From: VBKO01 sp045802765
Lineage (GTDB): Bacteria; Myxococcota; Myxococcia; Myxococcales; 40CM-4-68-19
DNA length: 8,383 nt
Assembly (NCBI GenBank): GCA_045802765.1
Contig: JBJMQJ010000421.1
Span: 1 to 8,383 of the forward strand
Reading direction: 5' to 3'
Part shown: in pieces, positions 1-8,383 of the stretch
Numbering within the stretch: position 1 is the stretch's first letter
Layout: every line of letters begins with the position of its first letter
Program-made: the position numbers and the translations under genes
The notes under the pieces: model-generated
What the model saw: only the letters and a program-made list of their open reading frames with translations
Databases searched by the model: none
Told to the model about the DNA's origin: nothing

Positions 1-714
1 GCGCGGTTCGGAGCCTGTGTCTTCGCCTCCGTCGCGATCGCCGCCGGCGCATCGGCGGCAGCGGTCGTGCTTCCACCGCCGGAAGCCCGCTTGCAGGCGG
101 TCGCCGATCGCGTCCACGCGCTCGCCGTCCTCGTACGCGCGCGTGCGCTCATCCCCGAGCGGACGGACGACGGGGCCCTCGAGGTGCACGAGGCGCTCAG
201 CTCGGCCTCGGGCGTGCTGATCGGAGACGGTCTCGTCCTCACCGAGCTCGGCGCCGTCGCGCTGACCGCGGCGGACGGGCGCAAGGAGGTGGTGAGCCAG
301 ATCGAGATCCTCGTCGACGACGTCGGTCCGCTCCCGGCGCACGTGGTCGCCGCCGATGCCGCGCTCGACGTCGCCGTCCTTCGCCTGCCGGACGAGGCGC
401 GCTCTCTCCCTGCGGCGGTGTTCGCGTCCGGGGATCCGGAGGTGGGCGACGCGATGCTTGCGGTGGGCGCCGACGGCAACTCCCTCGAGGTGCTCGGAGT
501 GCGCCTCACGCGCATCGATTCCGCGGAGGATGGAACGCATCGGCTCCGGACGGATCGCTCCCTTCCGGCGCCATTCTGGGGTGGGCCGCTGTTCGACGCG
601 CAGGGTCGCCTCGCCGGGGTGAATACGCCTGCGGACAGTGCCGGAGGCACCGCGGCCCCCGCCTCGCTGCTGCGCCCGATCGTGCGCAAGCTGCTCGCCG
701 CAGCCGCGCCCTGA
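1..714 (+). CDS. Exported HtrA/trypsin-fold protein, probable pseudoprotease (5' partial)
   Basis: The reading frame is open from the first base and has no start codon before a GTG at 67, so the true start lies upstream. The first 20 or so codons read as the hydrophobic core and Ala-rich end of a Sec signal (CVFASVAIAAGASAAA), which indicates export. The rest follows the S1/HtrA chymotrypsin fold. It has a 'SGVLIGDGLVLT' strand at 208-243, a 'LDVAVLRL' strand carrying the catalytic-type Asp (codon 367-369), and a 'GGPLFD..G.LAGVNT' strand at 580-633. Two triad positions are lost. The usual T-N-x-H-V is T-E-L-G-A-V (241-258), and the usual G-N-S-G-G-P is P-F-W-G-G-P, with Trp at 577-579 in place of Ser. 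A structural, binding or chaperone role is therefore likelier than proteolysis. No PDZ domain follows; the protein ends just after the core. Fold assignment is good; function unknown. Confidence 0.75.
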   Translation, partial: ARFGACVFASVAIAAGASAAAVVLPPPEARLQAVADRVHALAVLVRARALIPERTDDGALEVHEALSSASGVLIGDGLVLTELGAVALTAADGRKEVVSQIEILVDDVGPLPAHVVAADAALDVAVLRLPDEARSLPAAVFASGDPEVGDAMLAVGADGNSLEVLGVRLTRIDSAEDGTHRLRTDRSLPAPFWGGPLFDAQGRLAGVNTPADSAGGTAAPASLLRPIVRKLLAAAAP

Positions 715-754
715 CGCAGCTCCTTCGGGGCCTCCGAGCGGGCGGGCGCCGCCG

Positions 755-760
755 TATGGT
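755..760 (+). promoter_or_regulatory. Weak -10-like hexamer upstream of the amidohydrolase gene
   Basis: TATGGT matches four of six -10 consensus bases and would start transcription about 20 nt before the ATG at 787. No -35 box is recognisable at the usual spacing. The 72-bp gap after the upstream gene also allows read-through, so this is only a candidate. Confidence 0.2.
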
Positions 761-775
761 AGGAGCGGCGGACCC

Positions 776-780
776 GGAGG
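776..780 (+). promoter_or_regulatory. Ribosome binding site of the double amidohydrolase
   Basis: GGAGG lies 6 nt before the ATG at 787. An in-frame TAG at 760-762 rules out earlier starts, so this site fixes the start codon. Confidence 0.75.
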
Positions 781-786
781 TCGTCC

Positions 787-3279
787 ATGGTCCTGCTCGC
801 GGTCCTCTTGCTCGCGCAACCAATCGCCCTTCGCGCCGCACGCATGTTCGATGCGCGCAGGGGCGCGATCGTGCAGCCCGGGCTCGTAGTCGTCGAGGGC
901 GAACGAATCGTTGAGGTGGGCCGGAGCGCACCGCCCGGGGCGAAGACGATCGATCTCGGCGACGCCACGCTCCTGCCAGGGCTGATGGACGCGCACACGC
1001 ACTTGACCTTCGAGAGCGGCCCCAGCTGGTACCGCGACTCCTTCGACGTCATCTTGCGCTGGCCTGCCGAGCAGGCGCAGTACGCCGCCGAATACGCTCG
1101 GCGGACGCTCGACTCGGGGTTCACCGCCGTTCGCGACCTCGGCGCCAGCGACTTCATCGACGTGGGGCTGAAGAAAGCGATCGACGCCGGCGCGGTGCCC
1201 GGCCCGCGGATGATCACGGCGGTGCACGCGGTCGGCAGCCGGGGCGGCCACGCCGACCTCGATCCCTACCCTCCCGACCGCGTTCCGCCTCTGGGGATCC
1301 GGGAAGGCATCTGCGACGGCGTCGAGGCGTGCCGATCGGCCGTTCGCTGGCAGGTCAAGTACGGCGCCGGCGTCGTCAAGCTGATGGCGTCGGGCGGGGT
1401 CCTCTCGCTGGCCGATCCGGTCGACAACGTGCAGCTCTCGCAGGCCGAGCTCGACGCCATCGTCGACGAGGCACACCGTTGGGGACGCAGGGCCGCGGCG
1501 CACTCCCACGGCGACGCGGCGGCGAAGATGTTCGTCCGCGCCGGCGGGGATTCGGTCGAGCACGGCACCTTCCTCAAGCCCGACACGCTCCAGGAGATGA
1601 AGAAGCACGGCGTGTTCCTGATGCCCGGGCCGATCTTCGACCCCAAGGGACAGTCCCGGGAGGAGCTGCAGAAGAAGTTCCCGCCGCCGATCGTGGAGAA
1701 GGCGCTCGCCGCCGGGAAGGCCTGGCCGGAGATGATCCGCAATGCGCAGCGCATCGGCGTGCGCATCGCGTTCGGCAGCGACGCGGGAGTAGGCGAGCAC
1801 GGCAAGACCAATCCCCAGCAGCTGTCCTGGATGGTCAAGTGGGGCTTCACGCCCGCGGCGGCGCTGCAGAGCGCCACGGTGATCGATGCGGAGTTGCTCG
1901 GAATCGACGCCGGCATCCTCGAAAAAGGCAAGCTGGCCGACGTCATCGCGGTCCCGGGCAACCCGTTGCAAGACATCACGGCGGTCGAGCGCGTGTCGTT
2001 CGTGATGAAGGGCGGCGTGGTGGTGAAGCACGGCGCCCTGCCGGTCCCGCCGAAAAAGCTCGCGCTCAAGGCAGCTCACCTCTTCGACGCCGAGAAGGGC
2101 GCGCTCATCGACGGCGCGACGGTGCTGATCGACGGAGACCGCATCACCGCCGCCGGCCGGAACGTCCAGGTGCCGAGGGATGCGACGACGATCGACCTGG
2201 GCGACGCCACGCTGCTCCCCGGCCTCATCGACGCACATGTGCACCTCACCGGTGAGTCGCAGGAGGACTTTGCCAAAGCCGTCGTCGAGTCGCTGTTCCA
2301 GTTCCCCGCGGAGACGACGCTCGCGGCGCGGGTGTACGCGCGCCGCACGCTCCTCGGCGGCTTCACTACCGTGCGCAACGTGGGAGCGTCCGACCTCACC
2401 GACTTCGGCCTCAAGCGCGGGATCGAGCTCGGGTTCACGGACGGGCCGCGGATGCTGGTGTCCGAGAGCCCGATCGGGTCGCGCGGCGGCCACACCGACG
2501 GGGCGCCCGCGCCGCCGACCCACCTTTCGCCGAGGACCGTCGAGGCCGGGATCTGCGCCGGCGCCGATCAGTGCCGCGACGCCGTGCGCTGGCAGCTCAA
2601 GTACGGCGCCGACGTGATCAAGTTCGCGGTGTCGGGCGGCGTGCTCTCGCTCAGCGACCCCGTCGACGTGCCCCAGCTCACCGCCGAGGAGACAGCGGCC
2701 ATCGTCGACGAGGCGCACCTCTGGCGCAAGAAGGCGGCTGCCCACTGCCACGGAGACGCGGCGGCGAAGATCGCCATCGCCGCGGGCGTCGACTCGATCG
2801 AGCACGGATCGTTCCTCAAGCCCGAGACGCTCGCCGAGATGAAGCGGCGAGGCGTGGTGTACGTGCCGACGCTGATGGCGGTCGAGAACGTGGAGCGCCG
2901 CGCGCGAGAGAAGAAGCTGCCGGCGCTGGTGGCGGAGAAGGCGCTGCAGGCGGCCTCCTCGCTGGCGAACACGTTCCGCACCGCGGTGCAGCTGGGTGTC
3001 CCCATCGCGCTCGGGACCGATTCCGGAGTCTCGCAGCACGGATTCAACGCGCACGAGATCACGCTCATGGTGAAGAACGGAATGACGCCTGCGCAGGCGC
3101 TCCAAGCGGGTACGGTCGCGGGCGCGAAGCTCTTGCAGATGGACGACCGCGTCGGGAAGCTTGCGACCGGGTACCTCGCCGACGTGATCGCGGTGCCCGG
3201 GAACGTCTTGCAGGATCCGTCCGCGATCGAGCGCGTCTCGCTGGTCGTGAAGGGCGGCCGAATCGTCAAGCAGCCGTGA
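787..3279 (+). CDS. Exported tandem-fused double amidohydrolase (two metal-dependent hydrolase domains)
   Basis: This 830-residue protein is twice the usual family length of roughly 400-430. Residues 1-12 form a short hydrophobic signal-like segment without basic residues. Domain 1 spans about 13-417 and domain 2 about 423-830. Each begins with the same 'AL+AA..FDA' strand and ends 'ADVIAVPGN.LQD..A.ERVS.V.KGG'. Every metal-ligand position of the amidohydrolase superfamily is present twice: HxH (H70/H72; H484/H486), candidate carboxylated lysine (K198; K612), beta5 His (H239; H653), beta6 His in EHG (H259; H673) and beta8 Asp (D332; D745). The copies are offset by 413-414 residues. Motifs such as GSRGGH and SGGVLSL.DPVD fit the imidazolonepropionase/Xaa-Pro-dipeptidase-like group (cd01299 type), whose members cleave dipeptides or amides. 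The substrate cannot be read from sequence. The first domain likely supplied the signal for both after an in-frame fusion; a short VPPKK linker joins them. Confidence 0.9.
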   Translation: MVLLAVLLLAQPIALRAARMFDARRGAIVQPGLVVVEGERIVEVGRSAPPGAKTIDLGDATLLPGLMDAHTHLTFESGPSWYRDSFDVILRWPAEQAQYAAEYARRTLDSGFTAVRDLGASDFIDVGLKKAIDAGAVPGPRMITAVHAVGSRGGHADLDPYPPDRVPPLGIREGICDGVEACRSAVRWQVKYGAGVVKLMASGGVLSLADPVDNVQLSQAELDAIVDEAHRWGRRAAAHSHGDAAAKMFVRAGGDSVEHGTFLKPDTLQEMKKHGVFLMPGPIFDPKGQSREELQKKFPPPIVEKALAAGKAWPEMIRNAQRIGVRIAFGSDAGVGEHGKTNPQQLSWMVKWGFTPAAALQSATVIDAELLGIDAGILEKGKLADVIAVPGNPLQDITAVERVSFVMKGGVVVKHGALPVPPKKLALKAAHLFDAEKGALIDGATVLIDGDRITAAGRNVQVPRDATTIDLGDATLLPGLIDAHVHLTGESQEDFAKAVVESLFQFPAETTLAARVYARRTLLGGFTTVRNVGASDLTDFGLKRGIELGFTDGPRMLVSESPIGSRGGHTDGAPAPPTHLSPRTVEAGICAGADQCRDAVRWQLKYGADVIKFAVSGGVLSLSDPVDVPQLTAEETAAIVDEAHLWRKKAAAHCHGDAAAKIAIAAGVDSIEHGSFLKPETLAEMKRRGVVYVPTLMAVENVERRAREKKLPALVAEKALQAASSLANTFRTAVQLGVPIALGTDSGVSQHGFNAHEITLMVKNGMTPAQALQAGTVAGAKLLQMDDRVGKLATGYLADVIAVPGNVLQDPSAIERVSLVVKGGRIVKQP

Positions 3280-3282
3280 CGG

Positions 3283-3360
3283 TCAATGCTGCTTCAGGTA
3301 TTCCGGCGTCGGCGCGGGGATCATCTTCTCGAAGTCGATGCAGATGCGCTGGTCGTTGCG
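3283..3360 (-). pseudogene. Start-less coding tail, probable decayed gene remnant
   Basis: On the minus strand 25 codons before a TGA (3283-3285) read RNDQRICIDFEKMIPAPTPE followed by YLKQH. Twenty-three of the 25 end in G or C, and residue use is balanced with little Arg/Pro excess. The surrounding 70 bases in the same frame turn into Arg/Pro/Ser-rich noise. The only ATG inside would leave 13 residues, and no ATG, GTG or TTG precedes it in frame before a stop at 3631-3633. It therefore looks like the end of a gene whose 5' part was deleted. The 'DFEKMIPAPTPE' stretch loosely recalls the 'DFnkIIPmPeel' motif of YubB/Api92-like proteins; this resemblance is from memory and weak. It could also be chance. 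Confidence 0.35.
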
Positions 3361-3430
3361 AGGACGGCGAGACGTTCCCGGCCGCGGGCGAGCAAACCGC
3401 GCGAGGGAAAGCGCCGAGCAAGAGCGCTGG

Positions 3431-3634
3431 TCAGGCGCCCTTCTTCTCGACGCGAAACTCTCCGGTCCGCACGTCGTGCACGAGCCGGAACTGCGTTCCG
3501 TCGGGGCCTTTGAAGTCGACGTGATGCTCGAACACCGAGGTCGCTTCCTGGATGAGGAACTTGAGGTAGTCCCGGTTCCCTTCCTGGAAGGACTTGAGCG
3601 CCGCGAGCCCGTCGGGGTCGCCAGTGAGCTTCAT
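3431..3634 (-). CDS. Small hypothetical protein (67 aa)
   Basis: I do not recognise this protein. It starts MKLTGDPDGLAALKSFQEGN, continues as an amphipathic helix-like region (about residues 8-32), then shows a beta-hairpin-like C-terminal half with alternating charged and aromatic residues (HHVDFKGPDGTQFRLVHDV, then TGEFRVEKKGA). It has no signal peptide or membrane segment, so it is probably a small cytosolic alpha/beta protein. Composition is balanced and the third codon positions are strongly G/C, unlike the other frames here. The ATG at 3634 is chosen because an extended -10 box ends 8 nt upstream and would start transcription almost at the ATG; a GTG at 3658 would lie upstream of that box. 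There is no clear ribosome binding site, consistent with a leaderless mRNA. The gene is divergent from the PadR gene, with 84 bp between starts. Confidence 0.65.
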   Translation of the reverse strand: MKLTGDPDGLAALKSFQEGNRDYLKFLIQEATSVFEHHVDFKGPDGTQFRLVHDVRTGEFRVEKKGA

Positions 3635-3642
3635 GCCCGGCG

Positions 3643-3651
3643 AGTGTAGCA
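3643..3651 (-). promoter_or_regulatory. Extended -10 promoter of the small hypothetical gene
   Basis: Read on the minus strand the bases are TGC-TACACT, an extended -10 element (TGn plus a TATAAT-like hexamer at 3643-3648). No -35 match is seen 16-18 nt further upstream, which extended -10 promoters tolerate. The predicted transcription start falls at or one to two bases before the ATG at 3634. Confidence 0.5.
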
Positions 3652-3682
3652 GAGCCACGGAGACTCGACGCGGGGGAGCGGG

Positions 3683-3711
3683 TTGACCGGTGCTCGGGGC
3701 CCCGCTACTAT
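3683..3711 (+). promoter_or_regulatory. Sigma-70-type promoter of the padR-permease operon
   Basis: TTGACC (3683-3688) and TACTAT (3706-3711) are separated by exactly 17 bp; each matches five of six consensus bases. In such GC-rich DNA this is a striking match. The expected transcription start, about 7 nt after the -10 box, coincides with the ATG at 3719, which predicts a leaderless transcript. Confidence 0.7.
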
Positions 3712-3727
3712 GCTCACTATGAGCATA
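3709..3727 (+). promoter_or_regulatory. Perfect inverted repeat, likely PadR autoregulatory operator
   Basis: TATGCTCA and TGAGCATA are perfect 8-bp inverted arms around a CTA spacer. The element covers the last three bases of the -10 box, the predicted transcription start and the first three codons of the PadR gene. A dimeric winged-helix repressor bound here would block promoter opening. PadR-family regulators commonly repress their own operon, so binding by the adjacent PadR is the simplest reading. The same bases also contain a 9-bp-spaced direct repeat of ACTATG (3707-3712 and 3716-3721). Confidence 0.6.
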
Positions 3728-4042
3728 CTCGATCCGAGCACACCTCCCCTCAAGCCCGCGGAGCTGTTCGTGCTGGCGGTCCTCCGAGCCGGCCCGCTGC
3801 ACGGGTACGGCATCGTGCAGGAGGTAGCTGCCCGCTCGCACGGACGGATCCGAATCCGTCCAGGAAACCTCTATCGCGTGCTCGACCGGATGCTGGATCG
3901 CGGCCTCATCGAACCCGCCGGGCACCGCGGCAGCGGCGAGGAGCGGCGTACCGAGTACCGAATGACCACGCTGGGCCGGAGGGTCGCTCAGGCCGAGGCG
4001 CGGGTCCTGGCCGGCGCGATCGAGGCGCTGCTTGCCACCTGA
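3719..4042 (+). CDS. PadR-family transcriptional regulator
   Basis: This is a 107-residue single-domain winged-helix repressor, the short PadR type found with ADOP permeases. After a short N-terminal arm (MSILDPSTPPLKPAE), residues 13-85 carry the family pattern: 'LFVLAVL..GPLHGYGI' (helices 1-2), 'IRPGNLYRVLDRMLDRGLIE' (recognition helix and following helix) and a wing 'ERRTEYRMTTLGRRV' ending in the usual R-x-Y-x-x-T-x-x-G signature. A C-terminal helix (about 86-105) would serve in dimerisation. The ATG at 3719 is preferred over a TTG at 3683, which is the -35 box itself, and over an ATG at 3710, which overlaps the -10 box. The gene is followed after 7 bp by the permease, so it very likely controls that gene and itself through the inverted repeat at its start codon. 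Its ligand is unknown. Confidence 0.9.
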   Translation: MSILDPSTPPLKPAELFVLAVLRAGPLHGYGIVQEVAARSHGRIRIRPGNLYRVLDRMLDRGLIEPAGHRGSGEERRTEYRMTTLGRRVAQAEARVLAGAIEALLAT

Positions 4043-4044
4043 GG
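4041..4044 (+). promoter_or_regulatory. Ribosome binding site of the permease, overlapping the padR stop codon
   Basis: GAGG starts inside the PadR TGA (4040-4042) and lies 5 nt before the ATG at 4050. This arrangement supports coupled translation and favours ATG 4050 over an in-frame TTG at 4032. Confidence 0.6.
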
Positions 4045-4049
4045 CACAC

Positions 4050-6695
<2,646 letters not shown>

Positions 6696-6696
6696 A

Positions 6697-6711
6697 GCGG
6701 CAACGTGCCGC
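6697..6711 (+). terminator. Short hairpin in the convergent gap, possible bidirectional terminator
   Basis: GCGGCA, loop ACG, TGCCGC forms a 6-bp GC-rich stem 1 nt after the permease stop, in the 40-bp gap before the convergent lipoprotein gene's stop. There is no T-run on either side, so intrinsic termination would be weak. Confidence 0.3.
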
Positions 6712-6735
6712 GGAAGATCCTCGGGATGGCATGGC

Positions 6736-8361
6736 TCAAGGCGCCGGCTGCGGCACCGCGCCGCGGTACAGACCGCCGCTCGGCGGCGTGAAGTAGAGCG
6801 CCGCGTGGTCGACGGACTGGTCGAAGAACACCGGTGAGACGTTGCTGAGGAAAGGCGCGTTCGTCAGGGCGCCGTCGTCGGTAGTGACAAGAATGTCGTA
6901 GGCCGTGCTTCGGGTCGATGAGTCGTGCGCGCCCGCGAGGAAGGACAAGAAGCTGTGCCCGAACCAGCGCGGATAGAAGTTCGCTGTGCCCAACTCGATC
7001 CAACCGCCGCTGCCGTCGGCGTTGCCGAGCGCCAGCCGATAGTCCGGGTAGCCGCGCTCGTAGAAGATTGCCTTGCCGTGCCCACCTGCGGGCTCGAAGA
7101 CTGGCGTCGCGAAGAACAGCGGGTCACCCGAATGGGTTACGACCTGCGCCGGTCCACCGGCGATCGACTCGACGACTCCCTGCGACCTCGACGACGTCGC
7201 GACGATGCGCGAATCCGGACTGATTGCCAGGCCGACGGGGAAGTCCGACGCGCCCTTTTGCGAGTAGGCGTCGTTTGAAAGCTCGATCCACTGGCCGCCG
7301 GCGGCGTTCGCGACGAAGAACTTCGCGGGACGGCCCGTCGAGTCGCTGGCCGAGGCGATCAGCCGCGAGCCATCGGGAGTGAAGCCCCACGGATAGAACA
7401 AGGCCTCGCTGAACGGCGGCAGCTGCGTTTCCGCCATGCTCGCGAGCGTGATCACCCGCGTCGCGCGGGCGTCGAAGATGGCGAGCTTGCCGTCCGGCGA
7501 GAACGTCGCCGCCAGCCAGCCGATGACGTCGCAGACCCTGCGGACGGCGCCGTTGCGGTCGTACAGGTCGCAGCCGTTCAGCACCCAGTTGCTGTCAGGG
7601 GAGAATTGCCACGACGCGCCCGAGCCGGCGAATTCAATCGGCGACTTGCTGGCGGCGGGAACCAGGCTGCACGTCCACGGCGTCCCGTGGCAGAAGACGA
7701 CGAGATCGCCGTCGGGGGACGTCCAGTACGAGATGCCGCTCGTGAGCGGCCCGGTTGACGGATCTGGGACGCCCGCCACCAGCTCCGGGTCGCCGTCCGG
7801 CGGCGCGAGCCTGAACAGCGCGAGCTGGCCATTGCGCGCGTCCGTGTAATAGAGCCAGCGGCCCGCGAGCGTGAATTCATCCTGCGTCGTGAGCTGCCGC
7901 GGGTTGCTGCCGTCGGTGTGAACGAGCGTGACCCCATGCGGCTGCGTGCGGTACACGACGGCGCTGCCGTCGTTCGTGAACGCTCCATACCAGACGCCTT
8001 CGGCCGCAAGCTGCTTGATCGCGCCGCCGCGGGTTGCGACGACGAGATCGCCGGTGCCGGGCACGAACCCGCCGGCCGTGTAGGTCCACGCGATGAGATG
8101 GTGCGACAGGAGAACCCTCGTATTGTCGGGCGAGATCGCGTGGACGTACTGACCGTTGGGATCGATCAGCTCGGCGCCGGGTATCGGCGCGGCGGCCGTC
8201 GTGCCGCCGTCGGTGCCTGCGTCGCCTCCAGACGGAACGCCGCCACCCGCATCTGGCGCGACGCTCCCGGCGTCGGCGTCGGAATCAACGGCGCCGCCGC
8301 TGCTGGACGTCCCTTTTGCACAAGCGCAAACCAGCGCCGTCACGACGATAATTCGCCTCAT
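6736..8361 (-). CDS. Lipoprotein with TolB/PD40-like beta-propeller
   Basis: The 541-residue product begins MRRIIVVTALVCAC. Two Arg, a short hydrophobic core and V11-C12-A13-C14 fit a signal peptidase II lipobox, with lipidation likely at C14 (C12 is a poorer fit). Residues 17-57 are a Gly/Ser/Asp/Ala-rich tether typical of myxobacterial surface lipoproteins. From about 62 on, SPDG-type turns recur: SPDN 77, NDGS 130, SPDG 215, SPDS 254, SPDG 288, TPDG 328, SPDS 381. They are roughly 35-50 residues apart except for one gap near 130-215, where a degenerate blade fits. This is the PD40/WD40-like propeller found in TolB and DPP-IV N-domains. No peptidase domain follows, so it is probably a binding or scaffold protein on the periplasmic or outer face. 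Two close Cys pairs (C224/C231 and C264/C277) could form disulfides. Function beyond this is unknown. No ATG/GTG start lies upstream in frame within the window. Confidence 0.8.
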   Translation of the reverse strand: MRRIIVVTALVCACAKGTSSSGGAVDSDADAGSVAPDAGGGVPSGGDAGTDGGTTAAAPIPGAELIDPNGQYVHAISPDNTRVLLSHHLIAWTYTAGGFVPGTGDLVVATRGGAIKQLAAEGVWYGAFTNDGSAVVYRTQPHGVTLVHTDGSNPRQLTTQDEFTLAGRWLYYTDARNGQLALFRLAPPDGDPELVAGVPDPSTGPLTSGISYWTSPDGDLVVFCHGTPWTCSLVPAASKSPIEFAGSGASWQFSPDSNWVLNGCDLYDRNGAVRRVCDVIGWLAATFSPDGKLAIFDARATRVITLASMAETQLPPFSEALFYPWGFTPDGSRLIASASDSTGRPAKFFVANAAGGQWIELSNDAYSQKGASDFPVGLAISPDSRIVATSSRSQGVVESIAGGPAQVVTHSGDPLFFATPVFEPAGGHGKAIFYERGYPDYRLALGNADGSGGWIELGTANFYPRWFGHSFLSFLAGAHDSSTRSTAYDILVTTDDGALTNAPFLSNVSPVFFDQSVDHAALYFTPPSGGLYRGAVPQPAP

Positions 8362-8367
8362 GCCGGC

Positions 8368-8373
8368 ACGGTA
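8368..8373 (-). promoter_or_regulatory. Possible -10 hexamer of the lipoprotein gene
   Basis: On the minus strand TACCGT sits 6 nt before the ATG, and no ribosome binding site is visible between them. It keeps the most conserved TA...T bases only, and any -35 box would lie outside the window. It is reported because the spacing matches the other two likely leaderless genes. Confidence 0.2.
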
Positions 8374-8383
8374 GGGACGGCCC

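Noticed and set aside
1266..2069. Minus-strand open frames opposite the amidohydrolase (also near 2076-2495 and 2568-3269)
   Set aside because: They mirror the codons of two well-conserved domains, giving Ser/Thr/Ala-rich products with no motifs. Their repetition in both halves is explained by the domain duplication.
3404..3429. Weak inverted repeat AGCGC/GCGCT just after the small minus-strand gene, as a terminator
   Set aside because: It is only a 5-bp stem with a 9-nt loop and no U-run; too likely by chance at this GC content.
3286..3649. Plus-strand frames across 3286-3649
   Set aside because: Their products are Arg-rich or mirror the small minus-strand gene, and no ribosome binding site precedes them. 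The minus strand has the better codon pattern.
3683..3718. Upstream starts TTG 3683 or ATG 3710 for the PadR gene
   Set aside because: The TTG is the -35 box and the ATG at 3710 overlaps the -10 box, so neither would be in the transcript from this promoter. The PadR domain needs no extra residues.

Overview
The window is about 70% GC with strongly G/C-ending codons. It carries a lipoprotein whose mature N-terminus is an Asp/Ala/Gly/Ser-rich tether. Together these suggest a Myxococcota-type (former Deltaproteobacteria) chromosome. The assignment is an inference from style, because there is no rRNA or other marker gene. No tRNA, CRISPR array, insertion sequence or phage gene is visible.

Layout. 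(1) 1-714, plus strand: the 3' part of an exported HtrA/trypsin-fold protein whose catalytic His and Ser positions are replaced, so probably a pseudoprotease. (2) 787-3279, plus strand: an 830-residue exported protein made of two complete metal-dependent amidohydrolase domains fused head to tail, both with all expected metal ligands. (3) 3283-3360, minus strand: a start-less 25-codon stretch that looks like the tail of a decayed gene. (4) 3431-3634, minus strand: an unrecognised 67-residue protein. (5) 3719-4042 and 4050-6695, plus strand: a PadR-family repressor and an 881-residue duplicated MacB/FtsX-type permease, spaced like a translationally coupled operon. The promoter is well formed and carries a perfect inverted repeat over its -10 end and the start codon, a likely autoregulatory operator. 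(6) 6736-8361, minus strand: a lipoprotein with a TolB/PD40-like beta-propeller, convergent with the permease.

How it fits together. The PadR-permease pair is the recognisable cassette: the ADOP-type arrangement first named in Acidobacteria, without an ATPase gene alongside. The pseudoprotease, double amidohydrolase and lipoprotein all look exported and may act in the periplasm or at the envelope, but nothing ties them into one pathway. The most distinctive signals are the double amidohydrolase, the PadR operator/promoter architecture, the -10-like hexamers 6-8 nt before three start codons (suggesting leaderless mRNAs), and the coding remnant downstream of the amidohydrolase.
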